Shown: positions 9,004 through 17,082, counted from the stretch's first letter. The stretch is DNA of 64,000 nucleotides from Levilactobacillus angrenensis (GCF_003946085.1 NZ_RHOB01000004.1:108096-172095), one strand, 5' to 3'. Translations and numbers: made by a program. The notes: generated from the sequence alone by a model not told the origin.

Positions 9004-9028
9004 GCCAAGCTTAGCTTAATGTTTGGTC

Positions 9029-9076
9029 AAAAGAGGTTCCTGGTTCGCCATTGTGCGGCCGGGAGCCTCTTTTTTC
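9029..9076 (+). terminator. Rho-independent terminator after adh
   Basis: AAGAGGTTCC pairs with GGGAGCCTCTT across an approximately 20-nt loop and is followed by a T-rich run, 26 bp after the adh stop. Confidence 0.85.
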
Positions 9077-9160
9077 TTGTCGCCATAGTAGACGAAACCC
9101 TCTGGTCGACACTGGTTGCTGATTTTGCTAATTTCAATGGATAAAACATTGTCATACCAA

Positions 9161-9804
9161 CTGAAGGTTGAAAGATAAAAATCAGCTAGAAACATTATCA
9201 CCACGCGACTCGTGATGTAAAAATTAGTCGTTTACAACAACCCTAGTGAGAACTGGCCGCCTACCGTCCGCCAACTATGGGTTGGAACGCGGTGGACGGA
9301 CCGGACCGAGCCTGAGAAGCGGTCTCGGCCTCGCTTTGAGCCGAATAACACGTCTCAAAGACGCCAGTTGTCTAAGCGGCATGAACCCGCGCCGCTAAGA
9401 CAACTCCCACGGCTGAACCCATATTTGGCGGACTCTCGGCTACAAGTGTGCTTACCAGTAAAAGTCGGCCTAACCCCAGGCAGCAGCTGATTTAGCAACC
9501 AGTCTTTGACTAACACAATGGTGTTAATAATCGCTAACCCGCTGGAGGCAGCCAGAGATGGAGCCAGCTGTGTCGACGGTGTTGGCTGAGGTTCTTTCTC
9601 AGCCTACAGCGTGGGACGACTTGGAAGACTGGCGGGTTGTGCCAGGCTTCAAAGCGAACCGGAAGACCGCTCCTCAGGCTGGAGGTGTTCCCCATAGCAG
9701 GCGGAATCTCTGGCTGACGTAGGCTCCTGTTTTCGCTAACTTTAGTGGACAGAACACAATATTGTTCCGAGAATTGCCACGTTAGCACTACTTTCAACCT
9801 TTAG
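9161..9804. mobile_element. MITE-like structured repeat, complete copy (copy A)
   Basis: A 644-bp element bounded by inverted repeats CTGAAGGTTGAAAG (9161-9174) and CTTTCAACCTTTAG (9791-9804), matching at 13 of 14 positions. It is flanked by near-identical 7-mers ATACCAA (9154-9160) and ATACCGA (9805-9811), as expected for a target duplication. It has no credible reading frame. Inside are a 14-bp hairpin (9367-9380 with 9391-9404, one mismatch), a hairpin CCGAG/CTCGG (9306-9310, 9324-9328), and a closed domain at 9549-9716 bounded by CAGCCAGAGAT and ATCTCTGGCTG. Related copies occur at 1479, 20750, 30659, 40430, 47809, 50810 and 52481. Confidence 0.85.
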
Positions 9805-9813
9805 ATACCGAGA

Positions 9814-10455
9814 CTAAACGTGACCAGGTCCATACAACAGGCGTAACGCCGCCAAATCAGCCGACGATAGCCACTCTTGTTCGTGATCACGAGCGGTCAT
9901 CACCGACGTCTTGGCGGTACTGTGGGCCAACCCCACCGCGTGACCAATTTCATGGATGGCTACCGACAGTCGTGGCCGCAACTCTGGATGCGCTAAGTTC
10001 ACGCCCGCCCGTGCCTGATTAACTGTTCCTTGCCTCGTCTGGATGACGTGTGGCCCCCCCTTCCCTAGCTCAGTGAAATCAGACCGCTGCGTACCAGCAT
10101 CACGGTAGGTAAAAAAGGTGAGACTATTTTGTCCAGCTCGCGCCATCCCCGGCTGCAGCTGGACGATTCCCGTTCGATTAAACACCGTCACGGCTTCCTC
10201 AAATAATGCGCGAAACTCGGTGGCCTCCGCATTAGCGAAATGATAATAGTAAACAGGCTGTAACGGGTGCGCCAACGCGATTGGTTCCAGCGGTGTTTGC
10301 CCGTGGGGGCTGGCAACTCGGGTAGCCAACTGATTGACCAGCCCGTCCTGCCGTAAAGTCGTCGCAATCAGAGTTCCCCCGCCTAACCACAAACCGGTGA
10401 GCAAAACCACCAAGCCGCTTAACCACCACCAATGTGTTCTTTTCAACGCCACCAT
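9814..10455 (-). CDS. Matrixin-like secreted zinc metalloprotease
   Basis: A 213-residue protein with an N-terminal hydrophobic signal/anchor (about residues 9-32) and a C-terminal metzincin-type domain. The zinc site is HEIGHAVGLAHS (about residues 168-179, HExxHxxGxxH) and the following SVMTA supplies the Met-turn. YYYHF near residue 70 begins the catalytic domain. It shares layout and sequence with the next gene upstream, so the two are tandem paralogues. The substrate is unknown. AAGGAGG lies only 1 nt from the ATG, so translation may start at GTG 10452 or TTG 10446, which have better spacing. Confidence 0.85.
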   Translation of the reverse strand: MVALKRTHWWWLSGLVVLLTGLWLGGGTLIATTLRQDGLVNQLATRVASPHGQTPLEPIALAHPLQPVYYYHFANAEATEFRALFEEAVTVFNRTGIVQLQPGMARAGQNSLTFFTYRDAGTQRSDFTELGKGGPHVIQTRQGTVNQARAGVNLAHPELRPRLSVAIHEIGHAVGLAHSTAKTSVMTARDHEQEWLSSADLAALRLLYGPGHV

Positions 10456-10574
10456 TCCTCCTTAATCTTCTGAAGAACAGTGTAACGGATTTGAATTGCG
10501 TTGACGACTAATCTGCAAAAGATTGGTCACATTTCACCGGATTTTCGACGAAATGTGCGTTAGCCGGTGAAGCT

Positions 10575-11231
10575 TCAATCGTAAAGTGTATGGAGAGCCT
10601 TGAGATCACCATGGGATAGCGTTGTCTTGCCCTGATCGATAGGATACATCACGGAACGGTGACTCGAACTGTGGTCTAACCCCAAGGCGTGCCCAACTTC
10701 GTGAATAGCCACCGATAATTTTACACCTTGCGGATACTGGAGATTGACCCCCGCACGGGCATGATTGGCCGTGTAGCCTTGAAACCCACTGACTTCTTCA
10801 ATCTCTGGGCCACCTTTCCCCAGTTCCAGGTATTCGGACTTATCTGCGGGCATCACCTTGTGATAACCGAAAATCGCAATGGCGTTTTGCCGTTCGGTAG
10901 CATCACCAGCCACCAGATTGACGATTCCCGTATCATTGTAAACGGCGATAGCGGCTTCAAAAGTCTGCACCACCTTATCCGGCAAATTACCAGAGAAGCG
11001 ATAATAGTATGTTTTCTTGAGCGTTTGCGGTTTGACGATGGATTCAACTGGGGTCGTAACGGATTTTTCCTGACGCCCCACCAATGGCAATTGGACCGTT
11101 AGCTGGTTCGTGGCTTGAACGGCCATTGTCTGTGACATTGCAACTATTTTGGGCAGGGTCCCTTGGAGGCTCGGTAGTAAGAACCAGCCGCCGATGATGA
11201 CTACCAGCAAGAGGCCCAATCGTTTGCGCAT
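10575..11231 (-). CDS. Matrixin-like secreted zinc metalloprotease (paralogue)
   Basis: A 218-residue secreted or membrane-anchored protease: signal/anchor at about residues 4-22, linker to about residue 70, and a catalytic domain starting KKTYYYRFSG. The zinc motif is HEVGHALGLDHSSSH (about 178-192) and the Met-turn is RSVMYP. LELGKGGPE and ARAGVNL are shared with the neighbouring paralogue, as is the FEAAIAVYNDTGIVNL region. AGGAG precedes the ATG. Promoter and terminator for the pair are not obvious; 119 bp separate the genes. Confidence 0.87.
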   Translation of the reverse strand: MRKRLGLLLVVIIGGWFLLPSLQGTLPKIVAMSQTMAVQATNQLTVQLPLVGRQEKSVTTPVESIVKPQTLKKTYYYRFSGNLPDKVVQTFEAAIAVYNDTGIVNLVAGDATERQNAIAIFGYHKVMPADKSEYLELGKGGPEIEEVSGFQGYTANHARAGVNLQYPQGVKLSVAIHEVGHALGLDHSSSHRSVMYPIDQGKTTLSHGDLKALHTLYD

Positions 11232-11488
11232 GCTCTCGGCTCCTATTCAAAATGATTACTGCTAGTCTACCGGTTATTCACAAACTATGCCACAAAATCC
11301 GGTAATTTTGGGATAATCCCAAAGCTTTCTTAAACTATCGGTGTAGATTAACTAATTATTTAATCAATCTTTCATCTTAAAACCCTGTTATAAGAGAATT
11401 TATATTTGAATCGGTGGATTTTCTCTCATAATTTCATCAATTGTTAGTCAACATCATTTGCTTGTGCATTTTCGTAAAGAAACCCAGC

Positions 11489-11516
11489 AAAAAAGCCCAT
11501 GACGATTGCCACAGGC
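11489..11516 (-). terminator. Rho-independent terminator
   Basis: The minus-strand stem GCCTGTGGC / GTCATGGGC (nine pairs, four G-U) with a 4-nt loop is followed by six U. It directly follows the small ORF at 11529-11687. Confidence 0.75.
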
Positions 11517-11528
11517 CGTGTTTACTAT

Positions 11529-11687
11529 TCATCTAAACCCATTTTGCTCAACCACCAGTGCTGGCACCCGGGTATCCAAACTCGAACGCGTGGCCCGTGC
11601 CGTCGCCGTGTCGTACAGCGCTACGCCATCGACCAACAGTGCCAGGCAAACGATGACCAGCAAAAAATCTCGACTTAACTGTTTCAT
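11529..11687 (-). CDS. Small hypothetical membrane protein
   Basis: A 52-residue frame beginning MKQLSRDFLLVIVCLALLVD: a short basic N-terminus, one membrane-spanning segment of about 17 residues, and a polar tail ending VEQNGFR. GAAGGG lies 6 nt before the chosen ATG at 11687; a longer frame to 11726 has no better signal. A terminator starts 13 bp downstream, which supports a real transcription unit. I do not recognise the family. It lies downstream of the HAD phosphatase on the same strand and may be cotranscribed. Confidence 0.5.
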   Translation of the reverse strand: MKQLSRDFLLVIVCLALLVDGVALYDTATARATRSSLDTRVPALVVEQNGFR

Positions 11688-11770
11688 GATCATCCCTTCG
11701 ATCACCACGCAGTATACCGCAGTCACGCGGGCAGTGCGGTGCCAACCATCAGGTAGGTTAAGTCAGCGAA

Positions 11771-12583
11771 TCACGCCAAAACTTGCTCAGTGATGGTCCG
11801 CAAGACCCCATCTGCTTGGTTATCGTAGGCGGTGACTCCCGCCGCAACGGCTTGGATGGCCGGCGCCGCATTGCGCATGGCCCAGCCCTGTCCCGCGTAT
11901 TTTAACAGTGCCGCATCATTGTCGCCATCGCCAAAGGCCATGATTTCGGCCGCAGACAGCGAGAAGCGTTGCGCCAACCATTTGACCGCGGGCAGCTTAC
12001 CCACGCTCGCAGCGACCACGTCAATGACGCCATAGCCACTGTCATGGGCGTGCAACCGGCCACCGAAATACGTATTCAACTGAGCCGTCAATTCGGCTGC
12101 CTGGTCTGGCAGCGTGGAAATGCTGATCTTTTTGATTTTATCCGTTACCGTTCGTAAATCGGCGACCTGCTGGAGATTGTCATAGTAAGCGCTAGCCGCA
12201 TCCAGCAATGGCTGTGGGGCACCCAGTTCCGTGTACGACCCTGTCGCCCCGGTCATGATAATGTAGGCCTGACGCAAGAAGGCCTGCTGGCGGTCAACCG
12301 TGACGAACTGCGTCACGTCGGCTGCACTCAGACTGCCGTCAAAGATCAACTGGTCTTGCTGGTAAATGGATGCACCATTTTCTGCCACCAAGATAAGATT
12401 ATCGGTCAGGTCCGCAGCAAATAGATCACGCAAATGGCCGTATTCATTGCCAGAGGCCAGTACCAACGTGATCTGACGTGCTTGCAGGTCGCGTAACACC
12501 TGCCGAAAGAGCGGCCGGTTATAGCTTTGGTCATCATGGAGCAACGTCCCATTTAGATCCGTCGCAATTAATTTAATCGTCAC
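11771..12583 (-). CDS. Cof-type HAD-IIB family phosphatase
   Basis: A 270-residue HAD-superfamily hydrolase. Motif I is ATDLNGTLLHDD (nucleophile Asp 8), motif II is VLASGNEY, and motifs III/IV are the conserved Lys before FSLSAAEIMAFGDGDNDAALL. A C2B cap sits between motifs II and III. The class dephosphorylates sugar phosphates and related small metabolites; substrate not predictable. It begins with GTG, with AAGGGG 8 nt upstream. Length is normal for the family. Confidence 0.92.
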   Translation of the reverse strand: MTIKLIATDLNGTLLHDDQSYNRPLFRQVLRDLQARQITLVLASGNEYGHLRDLFAADLTDNLILVAENGASIYQQDQLIFDGSLSAADVTQFVTVDRQQAFLRQAYIIMTGATGSYTELGAPQPLLDAASAYYDNLQQVADLRTVTDKIKKISISTLPDQAAELTAQLNTYFGGRLHAHDSGYGVIDVVAASVGKLPAVKWLAQRFSLSAAEIMAFGDGDNDAALLKYAGQGWAMRNAAPAIQAVAAGVTAYDNQADGVLRTITEQVLA

Positions 12584-12642
12584 AATGTCACCCCTTAAAT
12601 TGTGTGTGCGTTCATTATACGTGAAAAGTCGCGTTAATCGTC

Positions 12643-12680
12643 AAAAAAACTCCCAGAAGCCGCGGACTTCATGGGAGTTT
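12643..12680 (-). terminator. Rho-independent terminator after rpmF
   Basis: AAACTCCCA / TGGGAGTTT stem with a GC-rich 16-nt loop and a run of seven U on the minus strand. Confidence 0.9.
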
Positions 12681-12697
12681 CATTTGACTAATTAAAA

Positions 12698-12886
12698 TTA
12701 GTTGTTTGCGTTCTTAACCGCAACGACCTGACGGCCATCGTAGAAACCACAACTTGGGCAAACCATGTGGGCCTTACGCAACTCGCCACAGTTAGGGCAA
12801 GGAGTTAAGTTCAGGGAAGCCAACTTGATGTGACCCCGACGCATACGCTTTTTCGTCTTAGACGTTTTCCGTGCTGGTACAGCCAA
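12698..12886 (-). CDS. rpmF: 50S ribosomal protein L32
   Basis: A 62-residue ribosomal protein starting AVPARKTSKTKKRMRRGHI after the initiator. It has a zinc ribbon with CPNCGELRKAHMVCPSCG (two CxxC pairs). I place the start at TTG 12886 because AAAGGAGGTG lies just upstream and the family always begins with (M)AVPxRKTSK. It follows yceD, the usual arrangement of this ribosomal operon. A terminator follows. Confidence 0.97.
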   Translation of the reverse strand: MAVPARKTSKTKKRMRRGHIKLASLNLTPCPNCGELRKAHMVCPSCGFYDGRQVVAVKNANN

Positions 12887-12952
12887 AGAAAACACCTCCT
12901 TTAAATAAATTATATCCACTAGTGAAAAAATTTTTAAGGCTTACAAAGGCGA

Positions 12953-13504
12953 TTATTGATCATCCTGATCAGGGAAGAAATCTTTTAACTTTGCAAGACG
13001 TGGATCAACTGATTGATTTTCCTTCTCCACCTTTTCCAGGTCAGCCTCGGCAACGACTTCCCAGTCATCACCAGTCGGCATCTTTTCGCCCTGTTCTTCG
13101 GCTTGCGAAAGAATGTGCATCGGAATTTGTAAAATAATGTTATCGCCAACGGCCTTATCGAAATCGATTTGGTCATCTTTGACTACCATCACAACGTCGG
13201 TCTTCTCAAACCGTTGTGTTGCGGCGGCGTCAGCAACATAAAATTCCGTCATTTTGAAATCTACGGGTAAGTCTACCGGCGCTAATGACCGACTAGACGG
13301 GACCGTTAAGTCCGCGGTTACCTGTGCATCAACGACAACGTCACCGTCCACCACGGAAACCATTCCCTGGGCATGAACGGGGCTTAAATCCAAGACGTCA
13401 TCGCCATAGCGTTCCATCAAGTCCGCCTTCAAATCCAACGTTTCGTCAAACGAAAGCGGCTCATTCCGGTAATTCTTGCGGAGCTCGGTCAACGACCATT
13501 TCAT
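12953..13504 (-). CDS. yceD: YceD/DUF177-family protein
   Basis: A 183-residue protein with the DUF177 signature: KWSLTELRKN start, a beta-rich middle (VDGDVVVDAQVTADLTVPSS) that in homologues holds CxxC but here has no Cys, and the conserved C-terminal segment DPRLAKLKDFFPDQDDQ. It always lies upstream of rpmF and is linked to 23S rRNA accumulation in bacteria and plastids. GGAGGG precedes the ATG. Confidence 0.92.
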   Translation of the reverse strand: MKWSLTELRKNYRNEPLSFDETLDLKADLMERYGDDVLDLSPVHAQGMVSVVDGDVVVDAQVTADLTVPSSRSLAPVDLPVDFKMTEFYVADAAATQRFEKTDVVMVVKDDQIDFDKAVGDNIILQIPMHILSQAEEQGEKMPTGDDWEVVAEADLEKVEKENQSVDPRLAKLKDFFPDQDDQ

Positions 13505-13577
13505 CGCAATCCCTCCAATGCAACGTGATAAATTATACCTGTCAAAAAATGTGATGTCAAGGTAATTTCCTTGATAG

Positions 13578-14726
13578 TCATTCAGAATCGTCTTTTTTTA
13601 CTGGAATTCGGCCATAATCCTGGTCGATTCCGGTCAAAAGTGTGCGTAACGCGCCGGCTCGGTCGTCCAATTCGCCGGGACCTTTTTGCCAATCCCGGTC
13701 AGCACGGCTGACTAACGGCAACGTCACTTGCTTTTTGATTTGGTGCAAATAGGCCTGACCGGCAGCCGAGTACCCCAACACGCGCAAATATTGCGGTGCC
13801 ACCAGCATTTCAGCTGGCTTCGCCTGAAGCAAGATATCCGCGGCCTGCCGTTGTAATCGGGTGTAGGTGTAACGCTTGGTCTTAACGTCGTGCATGAACC
13901 CAGCAAAGGTCGTGTTGGCCAATGCCGCCCGCTTCAACCGATACTCGACGCCTTCCGTGATCTGGTACAGCTGGCGCAAGTCGGCAACATCGCTGCTGAC
14001 CAACTGATAGCGCAGCCAGGGCCAAAAATCCGGCCAGCTCGTTAATTGTGCTTGCTGTAATCGGCGTAAGGTGCTCGCAGGCACCACCGTCGCCACGGCG
14101 GCCCAGTCACCAGCTAAGGCGGCTGAACGAATCGCCGTGGCACTAGCAAAGGCCGTTTGCGTGGCTATCGTGGGATCATTGTGCTGACTCCCCCGTCGTG
14201 CCAAGGGCAACAACGTCAACGGATTACCCGCGCGCTGATTAGCGAGGGCGTAGAAGAAACCCAAGATATCATTGGCCGCATTTAGCGTAATACCCGTTTG
14301 CTCCCGGAGATACCCCTGAAAGAGCGACGCGTATGTCTGGTCAAACCGTTTGAAGGTCGCCGGATCCGTGGGTAAATGCGCCATTAAGCGCTGGTAGTCC
14401 ATGTCTGGGTGTTCGGTCCCGAACGCCAGCCAACGGCACTGTAAGGCCGCTAAGAGCCCCACACCACCGGCTGCAAACAAATGCGCTGGCTGCAAGGCAC
14501 TGGCCGTCGATAATTCCACGACCAGATCAACGCCGCCGGCCAAAGCGGCTGCCGTACGTTGCCATTTGTCCATCAAAGCCGGTTCACCGCGTTGGACCCA
14601 GTTGCCGCTCATAGCAGCCACGACCACATCGGCCCCCGTTTGCTGGCGCGCTTGGTCGACCTGATAGGCGTGGCCATTATGAAATGGGTTATATTCCGCA
14701 ATAATCCCGACTGCCTGTAATGCCAT
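13578..14726 (-). CDS. tmcAL: tRNA(Met) cytidine acetate ligase TmcAL
   Basis: A 382-residue enzyme (YlbM family) that activates acetate with ATP to make N4-acetylcytidine at the wobble base of elongator tRNA-Met. The nucleotidyltransferase motif GIIAEYNPFHNGH is at residues 7-19, and SGNWVQRGEPALMDKW follows near 40-55. The rest is the RNA-binding C-terminal domain. The gene starts 2 bp after the methyltransferase stop, so it is the last gene of the yqeG operon. A matching elongator tRNA-Met(CAT) lies at 63041-63114. Confidence 0.93.
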   Translation of the reverse strand: MALQAVGIIAEYNPFHNGHAYQVDQARQQTGADVVVAAMSGNWVQRGEPALMDKWQRTAAALAGGVDLVVELSTASALQPAHLFAAGGVGLLAALQCRWLAFGTEHPDMDYQRLMAHLPTDPATFKRFDQTYASLFQGYLREQTGITLNAANDILGFFYALANQRAGNPLTLLPLARRGSQHNDPTIATQTAFASATAIRSAALAGDWAAVATVVPASTLRRLQQAQLTSWPDFWPWLRYQLVSSDVADLRQLYQITEGVEYRLKRAALANTTFAGFMHDVKTKRYTYTRLQRQAADILLQAKPAEMLVAPQYLRVLGYSAAGQAYLHQIKKQVTLPLVSRADRDWQKGPGELDDRAGALRTLLTGIDQDYGRIPVKKDDSE

Positions 14727-14728
14727 GT

Positions 14729-15472
14729 CTACGCCTCCCGTGTCACCTCAAAGAACCACCGGGTCGTATCCGGTGCCACTTCTTGTTCACCGAAATCCGC
14801 GCTGACCCGTTGGACCGTCAGACCAGCCGCTGCTAACGCCCGTTGGTAATCAGCCAGCGGGTACGTCCGCTCATGGTGCAGCTCGGTCACCTTGCGATAC
14901 TCACCGGTCTCCGCGTTTTCCGTGAAGAAGGTCAAGTCGTGTTCGGCTGCGTGTTCTTCGTCTTCGATGCCATAGCTGGTCCACACGAACGCTCGGGTCT
15001 CGTCAACGTAATTGTACATGTACCCGGGGTAAACGTCATCCGTTTGGTGCGGCGTAATCACGTCGAAGAGAAATTTTCCGCCGACAGCCAAGTGGTCATG
15101 CACTTGGGTAAAGGCTTGTGTCACCGCATCTAGGTCCGTCAGATAGCAAAATGAGTCGGCAAAACACGTCACCGTTTGGTATTCGCCAATCGCGCTGAGG
15201 TCCAACATGTTGCCCGCCATCAACGGCATCGTCACATCGGCTTCTTCCGCGTGTTTGGCAGCTAACGCCAACATCTCTTCACTCAGGTCCAAGCCACTGA
15301 CCTGATAGCCGTGTTGGGCCAACAAGACGCCTAAGCGGCCACTACCACAAGCGAGATCGAGTAATTCGCCGCTGGTTGGCGCCACACGTTTAGCGACAAA
15401 ATCCAGCCACTGGTCGTACATGGCTGGATCAAAAAGTTCGTCGTAAAGCTCTGCAAAGGATTGATAGATCAT
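14729..15472 (-). CDS. yqeM: Class I SAM-dependent methyltransferase, YqeM type
   Basis: A 247-residue Rossmann-fold methyltransferase. Motif I is LLDLACGSGRLGVLLAQHG (about 37-55), the acidic residue ending strand 2 is in VSGLDLSEEML, and the motif IV region is TVTCFADSFCYL. It is the YqeM homologue by position, between rsfS and the end of the operon. Its ATG overlaps the rsfS stop (ATGA), indicating coupled translation. The substrate is unknown. Confidence 0.9.
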   Translation of the reverse strand: MIYQSFAELYDELFDPAMYDQWLDFVAKRVAPTSGELLDLACGSGRLGVLLAQHGYQVSGLDLSEEMLALAAKHAEEADVTMPLMAGNMLDLSAIGEYQTVTCFADSFCYLTDLDAVTQAFTQVHDHLAVGGKFLFDVITPHQTDDVYPGYMYNYVDETRAFVWTSYGIEDEEHAAEHDLTFFTENAETGEYRKVTELHHERTYPLADYQRALAAAGLTVQRVSADFGEQEVAPDTTRWFFEVTREA

Positions 15473-15825
15473 GCTTCAACCCATTGGCCCAGATCAACTT
15501 CTGGGGCGTCTGACCAGAGCTTTTCTAAGTTGTAATGGCTGCGTTGGTCCTTTTGGAAGACGTGGACGACCACGTCACCCAAGTCGATCAAGATCCATTC
15601 AGCGCTGTTCTTACCTTCAACGTCGCGAATCGCCACGTCATGAACGTTCATTTGGTCAACAATTTCGTCGGCGATAGCTTGCACTTGACGGTTAGAGTTG
15701 GCTTCCATAATCAAGAAGTAGTCGGCCATTAAGCTGACCTTGGTCATATCTAAGGCGACCATACCTTCTGCACGCTTGTTTTCCGCAGCCTTAACTGCGA
15801 CTTCTAAAATTGCTTTGCTTTCCAT
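15469..15825 (-). CDS. rsfS: Ribosome silencing factor RsfS
   Basis: A 118-residue RsfS/Iojap protein that binds L14 on the 50S subunit and blocks subunit joining when nutrients are scarce. Family features: MVALDMTKVSLMADYFLI near residue 20, SNRQVQAIADEI, and DLGDVVVHVFQKDQRSHYNLE ending WSDAPE. I choose ATG 15825, preceded by GAGAGGAG at good spacing, over the upstream start at 15840. It is flanked by yqeK and yqeM in the standard operon. Confidence 0.95.
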   Translation of the reverse strand: MESKAILEVAVKAAENKRAEGMVALDMTKVSLMADYFLIMEANSNRQVQAIADEIVDQMNVHDVAIRDVEGKNSAEWILIDLGDVVVHVFQKDQRSHYNLEKLWSDAPEVDLGQWVEA

Positions 15826-15836
15826 AGTTTCTCCTC

Positions 15837-16442
15837 TCAAACGTTTGGATATTGTGGCACCCAGGCATTGTAGGTGTCAATGGACTTGGGGTAGACCGGC
15901 TTGCCGTTTTCTACCAAATACTGCAGCGTATGCTTGGCTTGAAACGCCACGCTTTTGGCCAAGTCCGTTTTCGCCAATTGCCGGGCTTCATCGACGCCGG
16001 GAAAGTCCCGTTGCGGTTCGATATAGTCGGCCATGTAGACGATTTGTTCCAGGGGTGACATGTAAATAGCCCCCGTGGTGTGGTGCCGCACCGCATTCAA
16101 AATATCTTCATCGTAAATGCCTAGCTCATGCTTGATCAGCTCGGCACCCACGACCCCATGCCAAATGGCATTGCCGTAATCCAGCAAAATCGGGTCTAAG
16201 TGATACTGCTTAATTGCCGCGATGAAGTCCGCGTCCGGGCGTTGCTTGGCGTAGTCATGAACTAGACCGGCAATGCTGGCCTTTTCCAAGTCCACATCAT
16301 TGCGCTTCGCGAGATCAATCGCCGTTTGTTCCACCCGTTGGACGTGTTTAAACCGTTTGGGCTTCAACTGCTGGCTGATTCGGGCTAACAAATCGGCCCG
16401 CGTCCCAGCAAAAATATTTTCAGTATAGGTTAGCTCAGTCAC
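15837..16442 (-). CDS. yqeK: HD-domain diadenosine tetraphosphatase YqeK
   Basis: A 201-residue HD-domain phosphohydrolase. Metal ligands are the His of KHVQRVEQTA (about 34), the HD pair of AGLVHDYAKQ (about 64-65), WHGVVGAEL (about 93) and VRHHTTG (about 118). YqeK members cleave Ap4A symmetrically to ADP. The GTG start overlaps the end of nadD by 8 bp, a fixed feature of this operon. Confidence 0.95.
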   Translation of the reverse strand: MTELTYTENIFAGTRADLLARISQQLKPKRFKHVQRVEQTAIDLAKRNDVDLEKASIAGLVHDYAKQRPDADFIAAIKQYHLDPILLDYGNAIWHGVVGAELIKHELGIYDEDILNAVRHHTTGAIYMSPLEQIVYMADYIEPQRDFPGVDEARQLAKTDLAKSVAFQAKHTLQYLVENGKPVYPKSIDTYNAWVPQYPNV

Positions 16443-17067
16443 GATATAATAGATGCTCCTTAATATAAAGATCGACCATGGTCGGCACCAAATAGCGCAC
16501 GGACTGGCCGCGACGCACTTGGTCCCTGATCATCGTGGAACTAATACCAATCTGCGGCACGTCGACCCACAAAACGGGGTACGGCGATTCGCGATTAAAT
16601 CCTTGACGACAGACACCCACGAACTGAACCAATTTGACCAGCTCGTCGATGCGGTACCATTTCGGTAAATAAGCGACCATGTCGCCACCGATAATGAAGT
16701 AGTACTGATTCTCCGGGTGCGCTTGGGTCAGCTGCAACATGGTGTCGTAGCTGTAACTCCGACCCCCACGGTTGACTTCCGTTAATTCCAAGTCAAACCG
16801 CGGATTGTCCTTGATGGCCGCTTTGACCATCGCCACGCGGTCCTTGGCAGGAATCGTCAACTTCCGGTCCACATGTGGCGGCTCAGCATCAGGCATGAAC
16901 AAGACCTTGTCCAGACCCAATTGTGTCGCCACCTGATCAGCGATGACCAAATGTCCCAAATGAGGCGGATTGAACGTCCCACCTAAAATACCGATACGCC
17001 GTTTCTTAGCGGTCGCCGCTAATTGGGTCGCCACCTGTGTACTCGTTCGCTCTAGGATCTTCACCAC
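16435..17067 (-). CDS. nadD: Nicotinate-nucleotide adenylyltransferase
   Basis: A 210-residue NAD-biosynthesis enzyme that adenylates nicotinate mononucleotide. Its nucleotide-binding motif GILGGTFNPPHLGHLV is at residues 24-39 (HxGH in HLGH), and ISSTMIRDQVRRGQSVRYLVP near residue 175 is the ISSTxIR motif. The N-terminal extension of about 22 residues is longer than usual. The GTG start has GGGAGGT upstream. The PnuC gene at 32026 would also feed NAD synthesis. Confidence 0.96.
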   Translation of the reverse strand: MVKILERTSTQVATQLAATAKKRRIGILGGTFNPPHLGHLVIADQVATQLGLDKVLFMPDAEPPHVDRKLTIPAKDRVAMVKAAIKDNPRFDLELTEVNRGGRSYSYDTMLQLTQAHPENQYYFIIGGDMVAYLPKWYRIDELVKLVQFVGVCRQGFNRESPYPVLWVDVPQIGISSTMIRDQVRRGQSVRYLVPTMVDLYIKEHLLYRD

Positions 17068-17082
17068 GACTGCCAGACCTCC

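Noticed and set aside
9016..9204. 62-codon minus-strand frame
   Set aside because: It runs through the adh terminator and into the repeat element; no ribosome binding site.
9534..9797. Frame of 87 codons inside the repeat element, with a similar frame at 30936-31199
   Set aside because: The two frames look conserved only because the repeat DNA is; paired changes in stems explain the pattern better than codon conservation, and there is no start signal.
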